Shown here piece after piece: positions 45,255-55,281 of a DNA stretch of 64,000 nucleotides (position 1 is its first letter; every line of letters starts with the position of its first letter). The stretch spans positions 2,666,001 through 2,730,000 of the forward strand of contig NZ_CP085990.1 in assembly GCF_020736705.1 (NCBI RefSeq), read 5' to 3'. The notes under the pieces were generated by a model that saw only the letters and a program-made list of their open reading frames with translations, made no database searches and was not told where the DNA came from. Origin of the DNA: Psychrobacter sanguinis. Lineage in GTDB: Bacteria > Pseudomonadota > Gammaproteobacteria > Pseudomonadales > Moraxellaceae. The position numbers and the translations under genes are program-made.

Positions 45255-46514
45255 TTACTGAGCAGACGCCCCTACCAGATGTACCTCAGCACGCTCTTCT
45301 TTGGCGATACCGGCATAATACTCACGTAAAATTTGCAATACTTCTGGACGACTGAAGTTTTCAGGGACTTCTTGATCTTCAGATAATGCTTTACGCAGCT
45401 TAGTGCCTGAAACCTTAACGTGTTGATCTGCATCATGCGGGCAGGTCTTGGTAGAAGCCATCGCCTGACAGCCATTACACCAGAAGGTCCAGTCAATCTT
45501 CAACGGCTGAGTCAACATCGCATCTTTGTCAATCTCATCGAAGATAGCCTGAGCGTCAAATGGGCCGTAATAATCGCCAACACCGGCGTGGTCACGGCCA
45601 ACAATCAGATGGCTACAGCCATAGTTTTGGCGGAATAACGCATGCAATAACGCTTCACGAGGACCAGCATAACGCATATCTAGCGGATAACCGGCTTGGA
45701 TAACGGTATCTTTTTTGAAGTAGTTATCAATCAAGGTCTTAATCGCTTCTTGACGCACTTCGGCAGGGATATCACCTGGCTTTAACGCGCCCAATAGTGA
45801 GTGAATCATGACCCCGTCACAGATTTCGATAGCAATTTTGGCCAAGTATTCGTGTGAACGGTGCATTGGGTTACGGGTCTGGAAAGCGGCTACTGTCTGC
45901 CAGTTTTTCTCTTCAAATAAAGCACGAGTTTCAGCAGGTGTCTTATAAATCTCAGGATATAATGTTGGGAACTCGCCTTGGCTGAATACTTTAACGCTAC
46001 CGGCAACGTTAACTTCGCCCTGCTCCATGACTTGTTTTACACCAGGATGCTCTTCATCGGTGGTAGTGAATACTTGTTGGCATTCATGGGCTTTGTCAAT
46101 GGTGTAGGTTTCTTCAACGGTAATCACACCCATAATCTCGCCATCTTCAGCAACTAATGCCACTTCATCGCCTGGCGCTAGAGTATCGGCCTGCGCTTTA
46201 CTGGTTGATAAGGTAATAGGAATTGGCCAGAACAAACCTTTATTAGACCCAGACTTAAGCGTCATCTCATCGACCACCCCTTGCCAGTCTGCTTGATTCA
46301 TAAAGCCGTCAAGCGGGGTAAAACCGCCGATACCCAACATGATTAAATCACCACGCTCACGTGAGCTTAGCTTGATTTGTGGTAGTGATTTGGCCTTCTC
46401 TAATGCTTGGGTTAACTCATCGCCCTCTAGCAACAAAGGCTTTAGCACGTCGCTACCGTGTGGCGGAACAATACTGGTTTTTCCAAGGCGCTTTACGATC
46501 TTTTGTTCTGTCAT
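45255..46514 (-). CDS. sat: Sulfate adenylyltransferase, homo-oligomeric Sat type
   Basis: ATP sulfurylase that turns sulfate into APS, the first step of assimilation. The ATG at 46514 (419 residues) is preferred over a TTG at 46550 without a ribosome site. [15 protein letters not shown] near residue 206 is the ATP-binding QxRNP-HxxH motif. [19 protein letters not shown] near 320 and [23 protein letters not shown] near 378 follow. [15 protein letters not shown] carries cysteines seen in bacterial Sat. This is the monofunctional Sat, not CysD/CysN. No APS kinase gene (cysC) is next to it. Confidence 0.95.
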   Translation of the reverse strand: MTEQKIVKRLGKTSIVPPHGSDVLKPLLLEGDELTQALEKAKSLPQIKLSSRERGDLIMLGIGGFTPLDGFMNQADWQGVVDEMTLKSGSNKGLFWPIPITLSTSKAQADTLAPGDEVALVAEDGEIMGVITVEETYTIDKAHECQQVFTTTDEEHPGVKQVMEQGEVNVAGSVKVFSQGEFPTLYPEIYKTPAETRALFEEKNWQTVAAFQTRNPMHRSHEYLAKIAIEICDGVMIHSLLGALKPGDIPAEVRQEAIKTLIDNYFKKDTVIQAGYPLDMRYAGPREALLHALFRQNYGCSHLIVGRDHAGVGDYYGPFDAQAIFDEIDKDAMLTQPLKIDWTFWCNGCQAMASTKTCPHDADQHVKVSGTKLRKALSEDQEVPENFSRPEVLQILREYYAGIAKEERAEVHLVGASAQ

Positions 46515-46890
46515 ATCTAAATCCAATTGTTTTGTTTTGAGTGGTTTCAAAGTGGCTTTATATTAAGAAGTAACGTGGGTTTTGATTAATGGCTCTGGCA
46601 GTTATTAACCGCTTGTTATTAATCAGTAAAATCAATTAGCGAATTAGCTGGCAATCATTAACTATTTACAACCATATTCAATTAATAACTGACTTTTTAA
46701 TGAACAATTTTAATGAGTAATCAATCCGTTACACTCATATATAAATGATGATGCGATTAGACTAACCAATTTAACTTATTCTTTTCTATGCTGACTTTGG
46801 ATATAGATATATCAGATATGAATTTAGCAAACAGAAGTTAGCTAGGTAGTATGATGACAAGATTTTTCGATACACAAAGGCATTTTAACT
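46515..46890. other. Promoter region between divergent sat and sulfite reductase genes
   Basis: About 375 AT-rich bases. Both sulfur genes start from here, so it is the natural place for a CysB-like control site, but I could not identify one with confidence. Confidence 0.45.
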
Positions 46891-48573
46891 ATGTATAAGT
46901 ATACTCATGCGGACCAAGCCATGGTTGATGAGCGGGTTGAGCAGTTTCGTGACCAAACCCGTCGCTTCCTAGCGGGAGAACTTCCCGAAGAGCAATATTT
47001 GCCCCTGCGCCTACAAAATGGCCTTTATATCCAGCGTCATGCTCCTATGCTACGCATTGCTGTGCCTTATGGCCTAATTGCCAGCTACCAATTGCGTAAG
47101 CTTGCCGACATTACCCGTCGTTACGATCGGGGCTATGGTCACTTTACCACCCGTACTAACTTACAGTTAAACTGGCCAAAATTAGAAGAAGTGCCAGATA
47201 TCTTAGCGGAGTTGGCGTCTGTACAGATGCATGCCATCCAAACTTCAGGTAACTGTATTCGTAACACCACTACTGACCCTTACGCCGGTATCAATGCCAA
47301 CGAGGTTGAAGACCCACGTCCGTACTGTGAGATTATCCGTCAGTGGTCAACGTTCCATCCTGAGTTTGCCTTCTTACCGCGTAAATTTAAAATTGCGGTC
47401 ATTGGTACGCCAGAGGACCGTGCAGCGACTCAAGTGCATGATATTGGCCTGCATGTTCTAAAAAATGAAGACGGTGAAATTGGTTTTGAGGTTATCGTTG
47501 GTGGTGGGTTAGGTCGTACCCCTATCATTGGTAAAACCATTAATAAATTCTTGCCTCGTCAGCATTTGTTAAGCTATTTAGATGCTATCTTACGCGTCTA
47601 TAACTTACATGGCCGCCGTGACAATAAATTCAAAGCGCGTATCAAAATCTTAGTTGAGAGCATGGGTGCCAGAGAATTTACTAAGCTGGTCGAAAAAGAG
47701 TGGGAAACCTTTACTAAAGATGGTCCGCTTACTCTGACTGATGAAAACTTTGAAACCGCTAAAAGCTACTTCCCAGAATTCGATTATGAAAATATCGATG
47801 AGCTGGCAAGTCAGACTGAGCTTAATAAGCATTTAGAAGACAAAGCTTTTGCCGATTGGTATTCACGCAATACAGTGGCGCATAAAGTAGCCGGTTATCG
47901 CGGTGTGGTTATGTCGTTAAAAGCCGGTTTGGTTGATGGTAAATATGTGCCAGCCGGTGATATCACCGAACATCAATTAGATCGACTTGCTGATCTTGCT
48001 GACCAATATAGCTTTGGCGAGATTCGCGGTACTCATCAACAAAACCTAGTATTTGCTGATGTTAAACAAACCGATCTTTATGCGTTATGGAAAGAGTTGA
48101 CTGAGCTTAACCTTGCCCGTCCGAACATCGGTACTTTGACCGATATGATCGTCTGCCCAGGCTTTGACTTATGTGCGCTGGCCAATGCCACCACTTATAA
48201 CATCGCTGAGCAAATCGAAAAGCATTTTGATGATTTAGATTATCTGTATGACTTAGGCGATATCCAGCTCAATATGTCAGGCTGTATGAATGCTTGTGCG
48301 CATCACCATGTCGGTGACATCGGTATCCTCGGCGTCGACAAAAAAGGCGAGCATTGGTATCAAATAAGTTTGGGCGGTAGCTCGAAGGCTGAGACTCGTT
48401 TGGGTAACATCTTGGGTCGCTCTGTGGCGACAGAAGAAGTTGCTCCTACTTTAGAGAAAATCTTAAACGTATACACCGATCAGCGCCATGTTGAAGGCGA
48501 TGCCCCCGAGCCATTTGCTGATTTTGTTCAACGCGTGGGTATCAAGCCATTTAAGGAGGCGGTATATGGGTAA
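46891..48573 (+). CDS. Ferredoxin-type sulfite (or nitrite) reductase
   Basis: 560-residue siroheme and 4Fe-4S enzyme reducing sulfite to sulfide. The siroheme-binding repeats are DRGYGHFTTRTNLQLNWPKLEEVPDILAEL near residue 80 and QTSGNCIRNTT near 112. The cluster cysteines are in VCPGFDLCALAN (near 421-428) and NMSGCMNACAHHHVGD (near 463-468). No flavoprotein CysJ is present, so ferredoxin or a similar donor is expected. The neighbours (DUF934, cysH, cysG, sat) argue for sulfite as substrate. Overlaps the next gene by 8 nt. Confidence 0.93.
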   Translation: MYKYTHADQAMVDERVEQFRDQTRRFLAGELPEEQYLPLRLQNGLYIQRHAPMLRIAVPYGLIASYQLRKLADITRRYDRGYGHFTTRTNLQLNWPKLEEVPDILAELASVQMHAIQTSGNCIRNTTTDPYAGINANEVEDPRPYCEIIRQWSTFHPEFAFLPRKFKIAVIGTPEDRAATQVHDIGLHVLKNEDGEIGFEVIVGGGLGRTPIIGKTINKFLPRQHLLSYLDAILRVYNLHGRRDNKFKARIKILVESMGAREFTKLVEKEWETFTKDGPLTLTDENFETAKSYFPEFDYENIDELASQTELNKHLEDKAFADWYSRNTVAHKVAGYRGVVMSLKAGLVDGKYVPAGDITEHQLDRLADLADQYSFGEIRGTHQQNLVFADVKQTDLYALWKELTELNLARPNIGTLTDMIVCPGFDLCALANATTYNIAEQIEKHFDDLDYLYDLGDIQLNMSGCMNACAHHHVGDIGILGVDKKGEHWYQISLGGSSKAETRLGNILGRSVATEEVAPTLEKILNVYTDQRHVEGDAPEPFADFVQRVGIKPFKEAVYG

Positions 48574-49159
48574 TTATCATATCTTAAATGAGGAAGCCAC
48601 CAGTATCACCGTTGAAGATAGCTGGTATGCGATTGAGACAGCGGAGCTTCCAGAGCCAGTATCTATCAAAAGCCTGCAATTAAGCGAGTTACTTCATAAA
48701 GAAGAACGTTTAGATGTGATATTGCCGTTAACGGGCGTTATTGCACCGACAGGTTTGCTCAATGAGCTTCTAGATATTATTACCGCACGCGCCAGCCGTA
48801 TGGGCTTGTGGGCCGACACCAGCGTTAGTACTGAACAGTTAGACCAATTACTGCAAGCTTGCAAAGACGCTGAGCGTCCGTTGTTACACAATCTTGATCT
48901 TATCGTGTTGTATCAGCCTAGCTTCGTCGATGGTCGTAGCTTCAGCCAAGCTCGTCACTTACGTCAGCAAGGCTTTGAGGGTGAGATACGTATCAGTGGC
49001 GACTTTGGCCGTGATCAGATTGCTTATTTAAAACGTGCTGGCGTGAATAGCTTCGTAATCCCTGATGAAAAACTGACCGATGACATCGTTAGTGCGTTCC
49101 ATGCCCTACCGTCTTCGTACGATGGCAGCGTTGCCAGTCAGTTGCCGATGTTTAGATAG
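48566..49159 (+). CDS. DUF934 protein of sulfite reduction operon
   Basis: 197 residues from the ATG at 48566, chosen because AAGGAGG lies 6 nt upstream; the overlap with the reductase gene makes an upstream start unlikely. The family core is visible: DVILPLTGVIAPTGLLNELLDIITARAS, ALVVYQPSFVDGRSFSQARHLRQQGFEGEIRISGDFGRDQI-like, and FVIPDEKLTDDIV. DUF934 genes always travel with ferredoxin-type sulfite reductase and cysH. The role is probably in sulfite reduction, but the chemistry is not known. Confidence 0.9.
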   Translation: MGNYHILNEEATSITVEDSWYAIETAELPEPVSIKSLQLSELLHKEERLDVILPLTGVIAPTGLLNELLDIITARASRMGLWADTSVSTEQLDQLLQACKDAERPLLHNLDLIVLYQPSFVDGRSFSQARHLRQQGFEGEIRISGDFGRDQIAYLKRAGVNSFVIPDEKLTDDIVSAFHALPSSYDGSVASQLPMFR

Positions 49160-49296
49160 TGGGTTTAGCAAATCAGGGCTGAACCAATAATTTAACTAAA
49201 TACGCAATAATTTGAACAAATAAGTGAAACAAGTAAGTTAATCATAACAACCTATTTAATTTTTTTGATTTTAAAACCAATAATTAAGGATTTAGT

Positions 49297-49926
49297 ATGA
49301 CTATCGAAATTAATCTTGATCAAGCCAACCAAGAGCTTCATGGCAAAACCCCAGAGCAAATCGTTGAGTGGGCATTGGCCAAAGCCGAAAACCCAATCAT
49401 CACTACTAACTTCCGTCCTTACGAATCAGCCATCTTGCATTTAGTGGCTAAGCAAAAACCAGACATCACGGTATTGTGGGTAGACTCTGGTTATAACACC
49501 CGTGCTACTTATGACTTCGCTAACAAGCTTATCAAAGACTTAAACCTAAACGTGGTAACTTATATCCCTCAGCAAACCAGTGCTCACCGTGACGCGACCA
49601 TGAACGGCATCCCAAGTGTCAATAATCCACTACATGATGAGTTTACAGAGCAGGTTAAGCTTGAACCATTTAGACGTGCGCTTAGCGAGTTAAAGCCGGA
49701 CGTATGGTTTAACGCTATTCGTAAAGATCAGACTGAATTCCGTCAAGGTCTTGATGTGCTAAGTCAGTCAAAAGACGGTGTGTTGAAAGTAGCGCCTTTG
49801 TTCTACAAAAACGATAAAGATTTAGACGCTTACTTAGAAGAAAACAACTTACCTAACGAGTTCGATTACTTCGACCCTACTAAAGTGGAAGAAAATCGTG
49901 AGTGTGGTCTACATACTCAGCTATAA
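49297..49926 (+). CDS. cysH: PAPS/APS reductase CysH
   Basis: Thioredoxin-dependent reductase that forms sulfite from activated sulfate. 209 residues, shorter than E. coli CysH (244). Catalytic Cys is in the C-terminal motif NRECGLHTQ. Substrate motifs TTNFRPYESAIL near residue 36, TVLWVDSGYNTRATY near 61 and WFNAIRKDQTEFRQ near 139 are present. It contains only one cysteine, so it has no 4Fe-4S site; the PAPS type is expected, although no cysC is in this cluster. It follows DUF934 by 137 nt. Confidence 0.93.
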   Translation: MTIEINLDQANQELHGKTPEQIVEWALAKAENPIITTNFRPYESAILHLVAKQKPDITVLWVDSGYNTRATYDFANKLIKDLNLNVVTYIPQQTSAHRDATMNGIPSVNNPLHDEFTEQVKLEPFRRALSELKPDVWFNAIRKDQTEFRQGLDVLSQSKDGVLKVAPLFYKNDKDLDAYLEENNLPNEFDYFDPTKVEENRECGLHTQL

Positions 49927-49974
49927 GTTTTATTAGTTAATTAATAGCTTTTAAGCTTCAATAACTTTAAAACA

Positions 49975-50012
49975 AAAAATACCGCCTAGCTTATGTTAGG
50001 CGGTGTTTTTTT
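49975..50012. terminator. Terminator after cysH
   Basis: ACCGCCTA pairs with TAGGCGGT around a loop of eight, with an A run before and T run after. Confidence 0.9.
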
Positions 50013-50073
50013 ATGAGAGAGATTTTTGAATTTAATGCATCAGTCAAATATTAGTTTTTCAGACGAATAGCTG

Positions 50074-50433
50074 TTAAGGCTCATACTTACCCTTTACCGC
50101 ATTATGAAGAAACTTAACCAGAAGAATACCTCCCATTATCATTAAAAAAGTATTTCTTATACCTCTATCCAGATTAAAAACTTTTTCTAACCCATTGAAA
50201 GTAATCCATCCTGCAAGCACCATCATCCACAAATGATAATCGCCGCCCTTAATGGCTTTAAGCAGCTCAGATACTATAAGCGTAACCCCTAACACTATAT
50301 CGAAAGAACCTCTAGGTAGAGTATCAGGGAATAAATAATAGGCTGCGCCATATATAGTAACCAGTGCTAAGCCAATGTAGCTATAAATTCTTAGATCTTG
50401 TTCTGGTTTAGGATTGTCTAGATTTTTATTCAT
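50074..50433 (-). CDS. Small integral membrane protein
   Basis: 119 residues from the ATG at 50433, chosen because AGGAG lies 8 nt upstream. Four hydrophobic stretches are visible: IYSYIGLALVTIYGAAYYLF, SFDIVLGVTLIVSELL, MMVLAGWITFNGLEKVF and TFLMIMGGILLVKFLH. The N terminus is polar. It is on the strand opposite to the sulfur genes and lies between cysH and cysG. Unknown function. Confidence 0.7.
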   Translation of the reverse strand: MNKNLDNPKPEQDLRIYSYIGLALVTIYGAAYYLFPDTLPRGSFDIVLGVTLIVSELLKAIKGGDYHLWMMVLAGWITFNGLEKVFNLDRGIRNTFLMIMGGILLVKFLHNAVKGKYEP

Positions 50434-50639
50434 ACAGTCTCCTAAATTAAAGTGCGGTAATGCAGTGGAGTTTGTCCATCGCAATAATCTAAGTATATAT
50501 CGGCTTGTTAAGTCGTATTTAAATATTAAAATCAATTTCTTATGATAAATATGAATTAAGTAATATCAACTTCTATGATGTTAGTTATAGGTTAATAAGC
50601 CATAATGACTTCATATTCTATATTTTAAGTTTCTGAGTT

Positions 50640-52118
50640 ATGAACACCTTTCCCCTATTTTTTAAATTGACCAATCAACCCGTGCTAATTGTCGGTGGTG
50701 GCGAAGTCGCTCAGCGTAAAGCGGACTTGTTATCTCGTGCTGGCGCGCGCATTACTATCTTAGCACCCCATATTAGCGAAGAAATAAAACAACTACTGTC
50801 CGATGACAAACACAGCTTAATCGCTGAGCAATATGATAAAAAGTATTTAACGGGTAAGCGTATCGTTATCGCTGGTACAGACGATGAAGCGTTAAACCAT
50901 CACGTGCATGCTGACTGCCAAGCCTTGAATATCCCCGTCAATGTGGTTGATACCCCGCCCCTATGTGACTTTATCTTCCCCGCCATCGTTGATAGAAATC
51001 CCATTGTCATTGGCATTTCTTCAAATGGCAAAGCCCCAGTGCTGGCACGCTTAACCCGTGCTCGTTTAGAGACCCTAATCCCACAAGGTTATGGCAAATT
51101 GGCCAAGCTAGCCGGTGATATGCGTGATGAAGTTAAATCAAAAATACCAACCCTAACCGGACGCCGTCAGTTTTGGGAAAAAGCGTTTGAGGGTAAAGTT
51201 AGCGAGCTGATGTTTGCCGGACGTGAAGCCGATGCCGAACAAGCGTTAAAACAAGACTTAGCAGCCACGCACAGTCGATTATTAAACCAAAAAACCAATG
51301 ATGGCTCTAATACTGATTTAGACAACCAGACCAATATTGGTGAAGTGTATATTGTTGGTGCTGGTCCAGGCGATCCTGAGCTACTGACCTTTAAGGCGCT
51401 ACGCTTAATGCAACAAGCTGACATTGTGTATCACGATGCTCTAGTGTCTGATGCAGTACTTGATCTGTGTCGCCGTGATGCTGATAAGGTATTTGTCGGT
51501 AAAAAACGCAGCAATCATGCCGTAGCGCAACAAGGTATCAACCAGTTAATGATTGATGCTGCCAAATCAGGCAAGCGTGTGGTGCGTCTCAAAGGCGGCG
51601 ACCCTTTTGTGTTTGGCCGTGGCGGTGAAGAAATACAAGCCTTACGTGCTGCTGGCATTCCGTATCAAGTAGTGCCTGGTATTACTGCCGCTGGGGCTGC
51701 CTCTTGTTATACTGGGATTCCGTTGACCCACCGTGACCATGCTCAGTCAGTCCGCTTCGTGACTGGATTCCTAAAATCCGGTGAGCCCAATACCGGCTTT
51801 GCTGCTTTGACCAATCCTGAGGAAACGGTGGTCTTTTATATGGGGCTGCATTCGATTGAGCGATTGACCAAGGGTCTTATGGATGCGGGACGAGATGCCA
51901 ATACGCCGATTGCGATTATCTCTCAAGCCAGCTTGCCGACGCAGCAAGTCATGACCGGTACTCTACAAGACATCGTTGCCAAACATGAGGCCAATCCACT
52001 ACCGACCCCTGCTTTATTGATTGTCGGTGCAGTGGCTCAACTGCACGATGAACTGGCTTGGTTTGGAGAGAATATTGTGGATACCGACCAACAGGCGCAT
52101 GCGCTAAATATGGTCTAA
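50640..52118 (+). CDS. cysG: Siroheme synthase CysG
   Basis: Three-activity enzyme that makes siroheme for the sulfite reductase next door. The N-terminal half (1-~205) is the dehydrogenase/ferrochelatase CysG-B: PVLIVGGGEVAQRKADLLSRAGA near residue 14. The C-terminal half (~228-470) is the uroporphyrinogen III methyltransferase: EVYIVGAGPGDPELLTFKALRLMQQADIVYHDALV near 230, VRLKGGDPFVFGRGGEE near 316 and VPGITAA near 342. 492 residues, a normal full-length fusion. A terminator follows. Confidence 0.96.
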   Translation: MNTFPLFFKLTNQPVLIVGGGEVAQRKADLLSRAGARITILAPHISEEIKQLLSDDKHSLIAEQYDKKYLTGKRIVIAGTDDEALNHHVHADCQALNIPVNVVDTPPLCDFIFPAIVDRNPIVIGISSNGKAPVLARLTRARLETLIPQGYGKLAKLAGDMRDEVKSKIPTLTGRRQFWEKAFEGKVSELMFAGREADAEQALKQDLAATHSRLLNQKTNDGSNTDLDNQTNIGEVYIVGAGPGDPELLTFKALRLMQQADIVYHDALVSDAVLDLCRRDADKVFVGKKRSNHAVAQQGINQLMIDAAKSGKRVVRLKGGDPFVFGRGGEEIQALRAAGIPYQVVPGITAAGAASCYTGIPLTHRDHAQSVRFVTGFLKSGEPNTGFAALTNPEETVVFYMGLHSIERLTKGLMDAGRDANTPIAIISQASLPTQQVMTGTLQDIVAKHEANPLPTPALLIVGAVAQLHDELAWFGENIVDTDQQAHALNMV

Positions 52119-52149
52119 AGCTTTAGAGTCAGTCTGCCTGATTTAAGCC

Positions 52150-52185
52150 AAAGGGTTTTATCTGTCATAGATAAAACCCTTTTTT
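52150..52185. terminator. Terminator after cysG
   Basis: Perfect 14-bp stem AAAGGGTTTTATCT with a GTCAT loop and T run. The remaining 52186-52526 shows no gene. Confidence 0.93.
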
Positions 52186-52526
52186 ATTGCTATTTTATAG
52201 GATAAATACTCTTTTTGGTTTTTCTAACAAAGGCCAATGTCTTTTGAAAAAACTTTATTTTTTGGTTAGATATTACATATTAAGAGGGATCAACACATAG
52301 TTCGGACCATATAGCCTGCTAAGAAATTTAGTCGACTAAAAAAGTATTCGAAATCACTGATATATGATTTTATATTTTAAGACTTGACTAAATCTCAATA
52401 TATTATTATTTTAACAAGTGATTTTAGAAAAACTTGTTTAGGTTTATTGATTTAGCATCAAAAAAATGTACTTACCCTATTATAATTTCTGTTTTCTATG
52501 CTGACCCTTTTAAAAAAGGAATTTTT

Positions 52527-53093
52527 ATGAAAAAGCTTGTAGCTTGTCTTTGTTTTTCCTTGGCTTGTATGTCTACCTCTCATGCTGAAACCATCGCTGG
52601 GTACAGCTTTGAAAAATACCCTGCTAAAATTTATAAGGGTAAAAAAGCACCTTTAAAATTAGGTGAGTGGAACTCTTTTCGTACTCGTCTGAAAGCAGCT
52701 CATAAAGATAGTGAAATTAATTTTGCAGGTAACTATATCGTAACAACCTGGGGTTGTGGTACAAGCTGTGTATCAGGGGCTATGATTGATAAACGTACTG
52801 GCAAAGTCTACGATATCCCATTAGGTGAAACTGAAGAAGGGCTCACCCCTTATGAAAGTGGCATGGAATGCGTAGCAGACGGAGCGGAACTTGATGACGA
52901 CGAGCGTTTGGCTTTCTATCCCAACAGCCGCTTATTTATTACTCGCAATTGTGAAGGCGAGAAAGTTAACGAAACCACCGGTAAACAACTAATCACCTAT
53001 CATGTCAATATTTGGGATGAAAAAACCAAAACATTCAAACTAAAAAAGGTTAATAAATCTAAACTTGTTAAAATGGACTACAGTGAATTTTAA
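52527..53093 (+). CDS. Exported protein of unknown function
   Basis: 188 residues from the ATG at 52527 (AAAAGGA 6 nt upstream). Signal peptide ends HAETIAG (cleavage near 20). The mature core NFAGNYIVTTWGCGTSCVSGAMIDKRTGKVYDIP near residue 67 and YPNSRLFITRNC near 131 form a recognisable conserved protein type found in gammaproteobacteria, of unknown role. Several cysteines (GCGTSC, EC, NC) suggest disulfides. Not in an evident operon. Confidence 0.75.
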   Translation: MKKLVACLCFSLACMSTSHAETIAGYSFEKYPAKIYKGKKAPLKLGEWNSFRTRLKAAHKDSEINFAGNYIVTTWGCGTSCVSGAMIDKRTGKVYDIPLGETEEGLTPYESGMECVADGAELDDDERLAFYPNSRLFITRNCEGEKVNETTGKQLITYHVNIWDEKTKTFKLKKVNKSKLVKMDYSEF

Positions 53094-53218
53094 ACTACCT
53101 TTTATCTTGTATTTACCTTTTAGAGCCAAGTTTTTAGCTTAAACTTGGCTCATATCACCCCTACCTTTCTAATACCACAATACAGATATTTCGATTTTCA
53201 GAATTCATAGTACTACCT

Positions 53219-53425
53219 TTGGAATCTGCTCGCATTTTCTTACAAGCAGTTGATTTCAGGCTTGAAACTTGGAAACAGGCTGTAGAATCTGGTGAGCTAG
53301 ATGAAAATGAAATTTCCGATGTAAACAACGATAGTATGCTACTACAAGGTGTACGAGATGAGCTTGAAATGAATTTAGCTGCACATCGGGGTCATGTTTT
53401 AGAACAATCGTTACTTAGGCGATAA
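53219..53425 (+). CDS. Short reading frame, possible remnant
   Basis: 68 codons from a TTG, no convincing ribosome site. The frame stays open without a stop for ~40 bases upstream and reads FIVLPLESARIFLQAVDFRLETWKQAV, which looks like real protein. An ATG is missing, so it may be the 3' remnant of a longer gene. No family recognised. Confidence 0.3.
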   Translation: MESARIFLQAVDFRLETWKQAVESGELDENEISDVNNDSMLLQGVRDELEMNLAAHRGHVLEQSLLRR

Positions 53426-53661
53426 GTTTATGCTTATGAGCTGCCATCCAATTAGATTTAAATGCATTAGACAGTCTATTTTAGAGGGTCTATTCTCTCA
53501 CTACAATTAGCACTTGGATAGTTGTGCTAGGGTACAATCCTTGAAGCCTTAAAAGCCCTGTAGGATCAGAGAAATTAGTATAGATTTTTTATTGATTTTT
53601 AATCATGTCATTTATATTCAAAATAGTTCCAAAATTATTAAACAGCGGTTGAAGAATGTAA

Positions 53662-53697
53662 CGGCTATCTGAAATGGTAAGTTATTTGAGATAGCCG
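53662..53697. repeat. Inverted repeat near the end of the hydrolase gene
   Basis: CGGCTATCT and AGATAGCCG form a 9-bp stem around 18 bases, 26 nt after the hydrolase stop. Only a weak T run, so it may be a terminator. The 53430-53660 stretch holds no gene I recognise. Confidence 0.5.
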
Positions 53698-53723
53698 CTA
53701 CCGCTAGTAATGCAAGATAACGC

Positions 53724-54680
53724 TTAAGCGGCCTTAAGCCAGTCAACAGCCATCTGCCATAGTTCAGGTGCTTTTTTATTTGTTCTACGACTGAAGTAAA
53801 GCATATGACCTATACTATCGAGACCAAATTCTTTAGGGTCAAAAAAGCGTTTTTCTACTGGCATCTGACTGAACACTCGTATCATGTCATCCATGTTTTC
53901 GCTGTTGGCAATGTCGTCATCGCTAAAGCCTAACCATAGTGCTTTCATGGCAATGTCGTTATAAAAGTGCGTATGTATACTTTTACCAAACGCCGTTTTA
54001 ATATAACCTGCGCCATTGCACCACTCGCTCCATTGACGAGCGACATTCTTAGGTAAAGGCGCACCCATGCCGACTTTATCTGAAGCGGTATAACCTAAAA
54101 TCAGGTTGTTTAGGGGAATAAATATGTCCATAAAAAACTTAGCTTTAAGTCTATAGGACATCCTCATATTTTTAATGCGACCTGAGGAACAAGCGACATT
54201 AAATACTGAGGCGATAGACTCATAATTTGGCATCAAGCCAAACAGTTGACCGCCTGCGCTATGACCAATCAAATGATAAGAAGCGTCGGCAAATTCATCT
54301 TGCAAAGCATCGAGTACGGCCGGCATATCATAGCGTCCCCAGCTTATCAACGATGCGTCAGATTTTGCCAAGTCGGTAGTAAGCGAGTCGCCAATACCTT
54401 CATTGTCATAGGTTAGGATACCAAACCCATGTTCTGCTAAGTAAGTGGCAAAGTTATGATAAAACTGACGTTTAATACCTGTTGCAGGTGCCATCATAAT
54501 CGCTTTTTTCACCGCACTTTTAGGACGATACACGGTTGCTGCCAGCACTTTATCGCGATCAGTCAGAATGCTCAGTGAATAAACTTCTATCTCAGTCTTA
54601 ATATCAGCGCCAGTAGTTGCTTCTATAATATTGCCTTGTGACTTTAGGTTTTCAAAAGATGATGAGAGAGTGTCGTCCAT
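53724..54680 (-). CDS. Alpha/beta hydrolase
   Basis: 318-residue cytosolic hydrolase. Nucleophile elbow LIGHSAGGQLFG is near residue 140, the oxyanion region MMAPATGIKRQFYHNFATYLAEHGFGILTYDNEGIGDS near 65 resembles the YheT/YbaC-like peptidase group. The late catalytic His is in GHMLYFSRR near residue 293. It ends the decay region on its left. Substrate unknown. Confidence 0.82.
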   Translation of the reverse strand: MDDTLSSSFENLKSQGNIIEATTGADIKTEIEVYSLSILTDRDKVLAATVYRPKSAVKKAIMMAPATGIKRQFYHNFATYLAEHGFGILTYDNEGIGDSLTTDLAKSDASLISWGRYDMPAVLDALQDEFADASYHLIGHSAGGQLFGLMPNYESIASVFNVACSSGRIKNMRMSYRLKAKFFMDIFIPLNNLILGYTASDKVGMGAPLPKNVARQWSEWCNGAGYIKTAFGKSIHTHFYNDIAMKALWLGFSDDDIANSENMDDMIRVFSQMPVEKRFFDPKEFGLDSIGHMLYFSRRTNKKAPELWQMAVDWLKAA

Positions 54681-54920
54681 AAATATACCTTAATATTCTT
54701 TTGTTTTTATTGATCCACTTCATTAGCAAAGATTGGCTATTATTTGCGATGAGTCAGTAATACTTAAATCCGAAAATAGGGTAGTTGAAAAGTGATAAAT
54801 CATTGCCAATGTGTAGTAGCAGCCTCGTGATAGATACTTTATGGCAATGATTTTTGTCATCATTAAGAAAGAGCGCAATTTAAGCGCTCTCAACTTATTC
54901 AATATCGTTGCTAGTTAAGA

Positions 54921-55270
54921 CTAAGCTTTTAAAGCAGTCTCAACGAAACCTAAGCGATCTTGCTTAAAAAACATTTTACCGTTCATGAAGAAAATAGGCG
55001 TACCAAAAATACCTCTTGCCGCAGCTTCTTCAGTAGTATCTTTCAAACGCTCCTGAAACTCAGTCTCGCTAATACGTGCCATAAAATCAGTCACGTCAGT
55101 GCCTTTACTATTCCACTAGCGGTTCCAATATCACTGAACAGTGAGCTAATTTTTTCAACATTCCTTTCGGTCACGCATAAGGGAAAACTTTCTCTTGTAA
55201 AACGTCTCACAACAGCGCTACCAGTGGCATCGCCTGCACCACCTACAACCGCTAAAGGTGCTCAATACAT
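54921..55270 (-). pseudogene. Remnant: SDR N-terminus joined to a DsbA-family isomerase C-terminus
   Basis: Reading left from 55270, ATG TAT is followed by a stop, then APLAVVGGAGDATGSAVVRRF (a short-chain dehydrogenase NAD-binding start) up to a stop at 55091. Another frame, from about 55108 to 54921, reads the tail of a DsbA-like 2-hydroxychromene-2-carboxylate isomerase: ARGIFGTPIFFMNGKMFF then KQDRLGFVETALKA. Two gene ends have been fused by a deletion and both are broken. It is divergent from an HxlR regulator that may once have controlled them. Confidence 0.75.
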
Positions 55271-55281
55271 CTCTATTTTCT

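Noticed and set aside
45170..45355. 61-codon frame on the plus strand near the end of sat
   Set aside because: Most of it lies antisense to sat and the rest covers an inverted repeat. No family resemblance.
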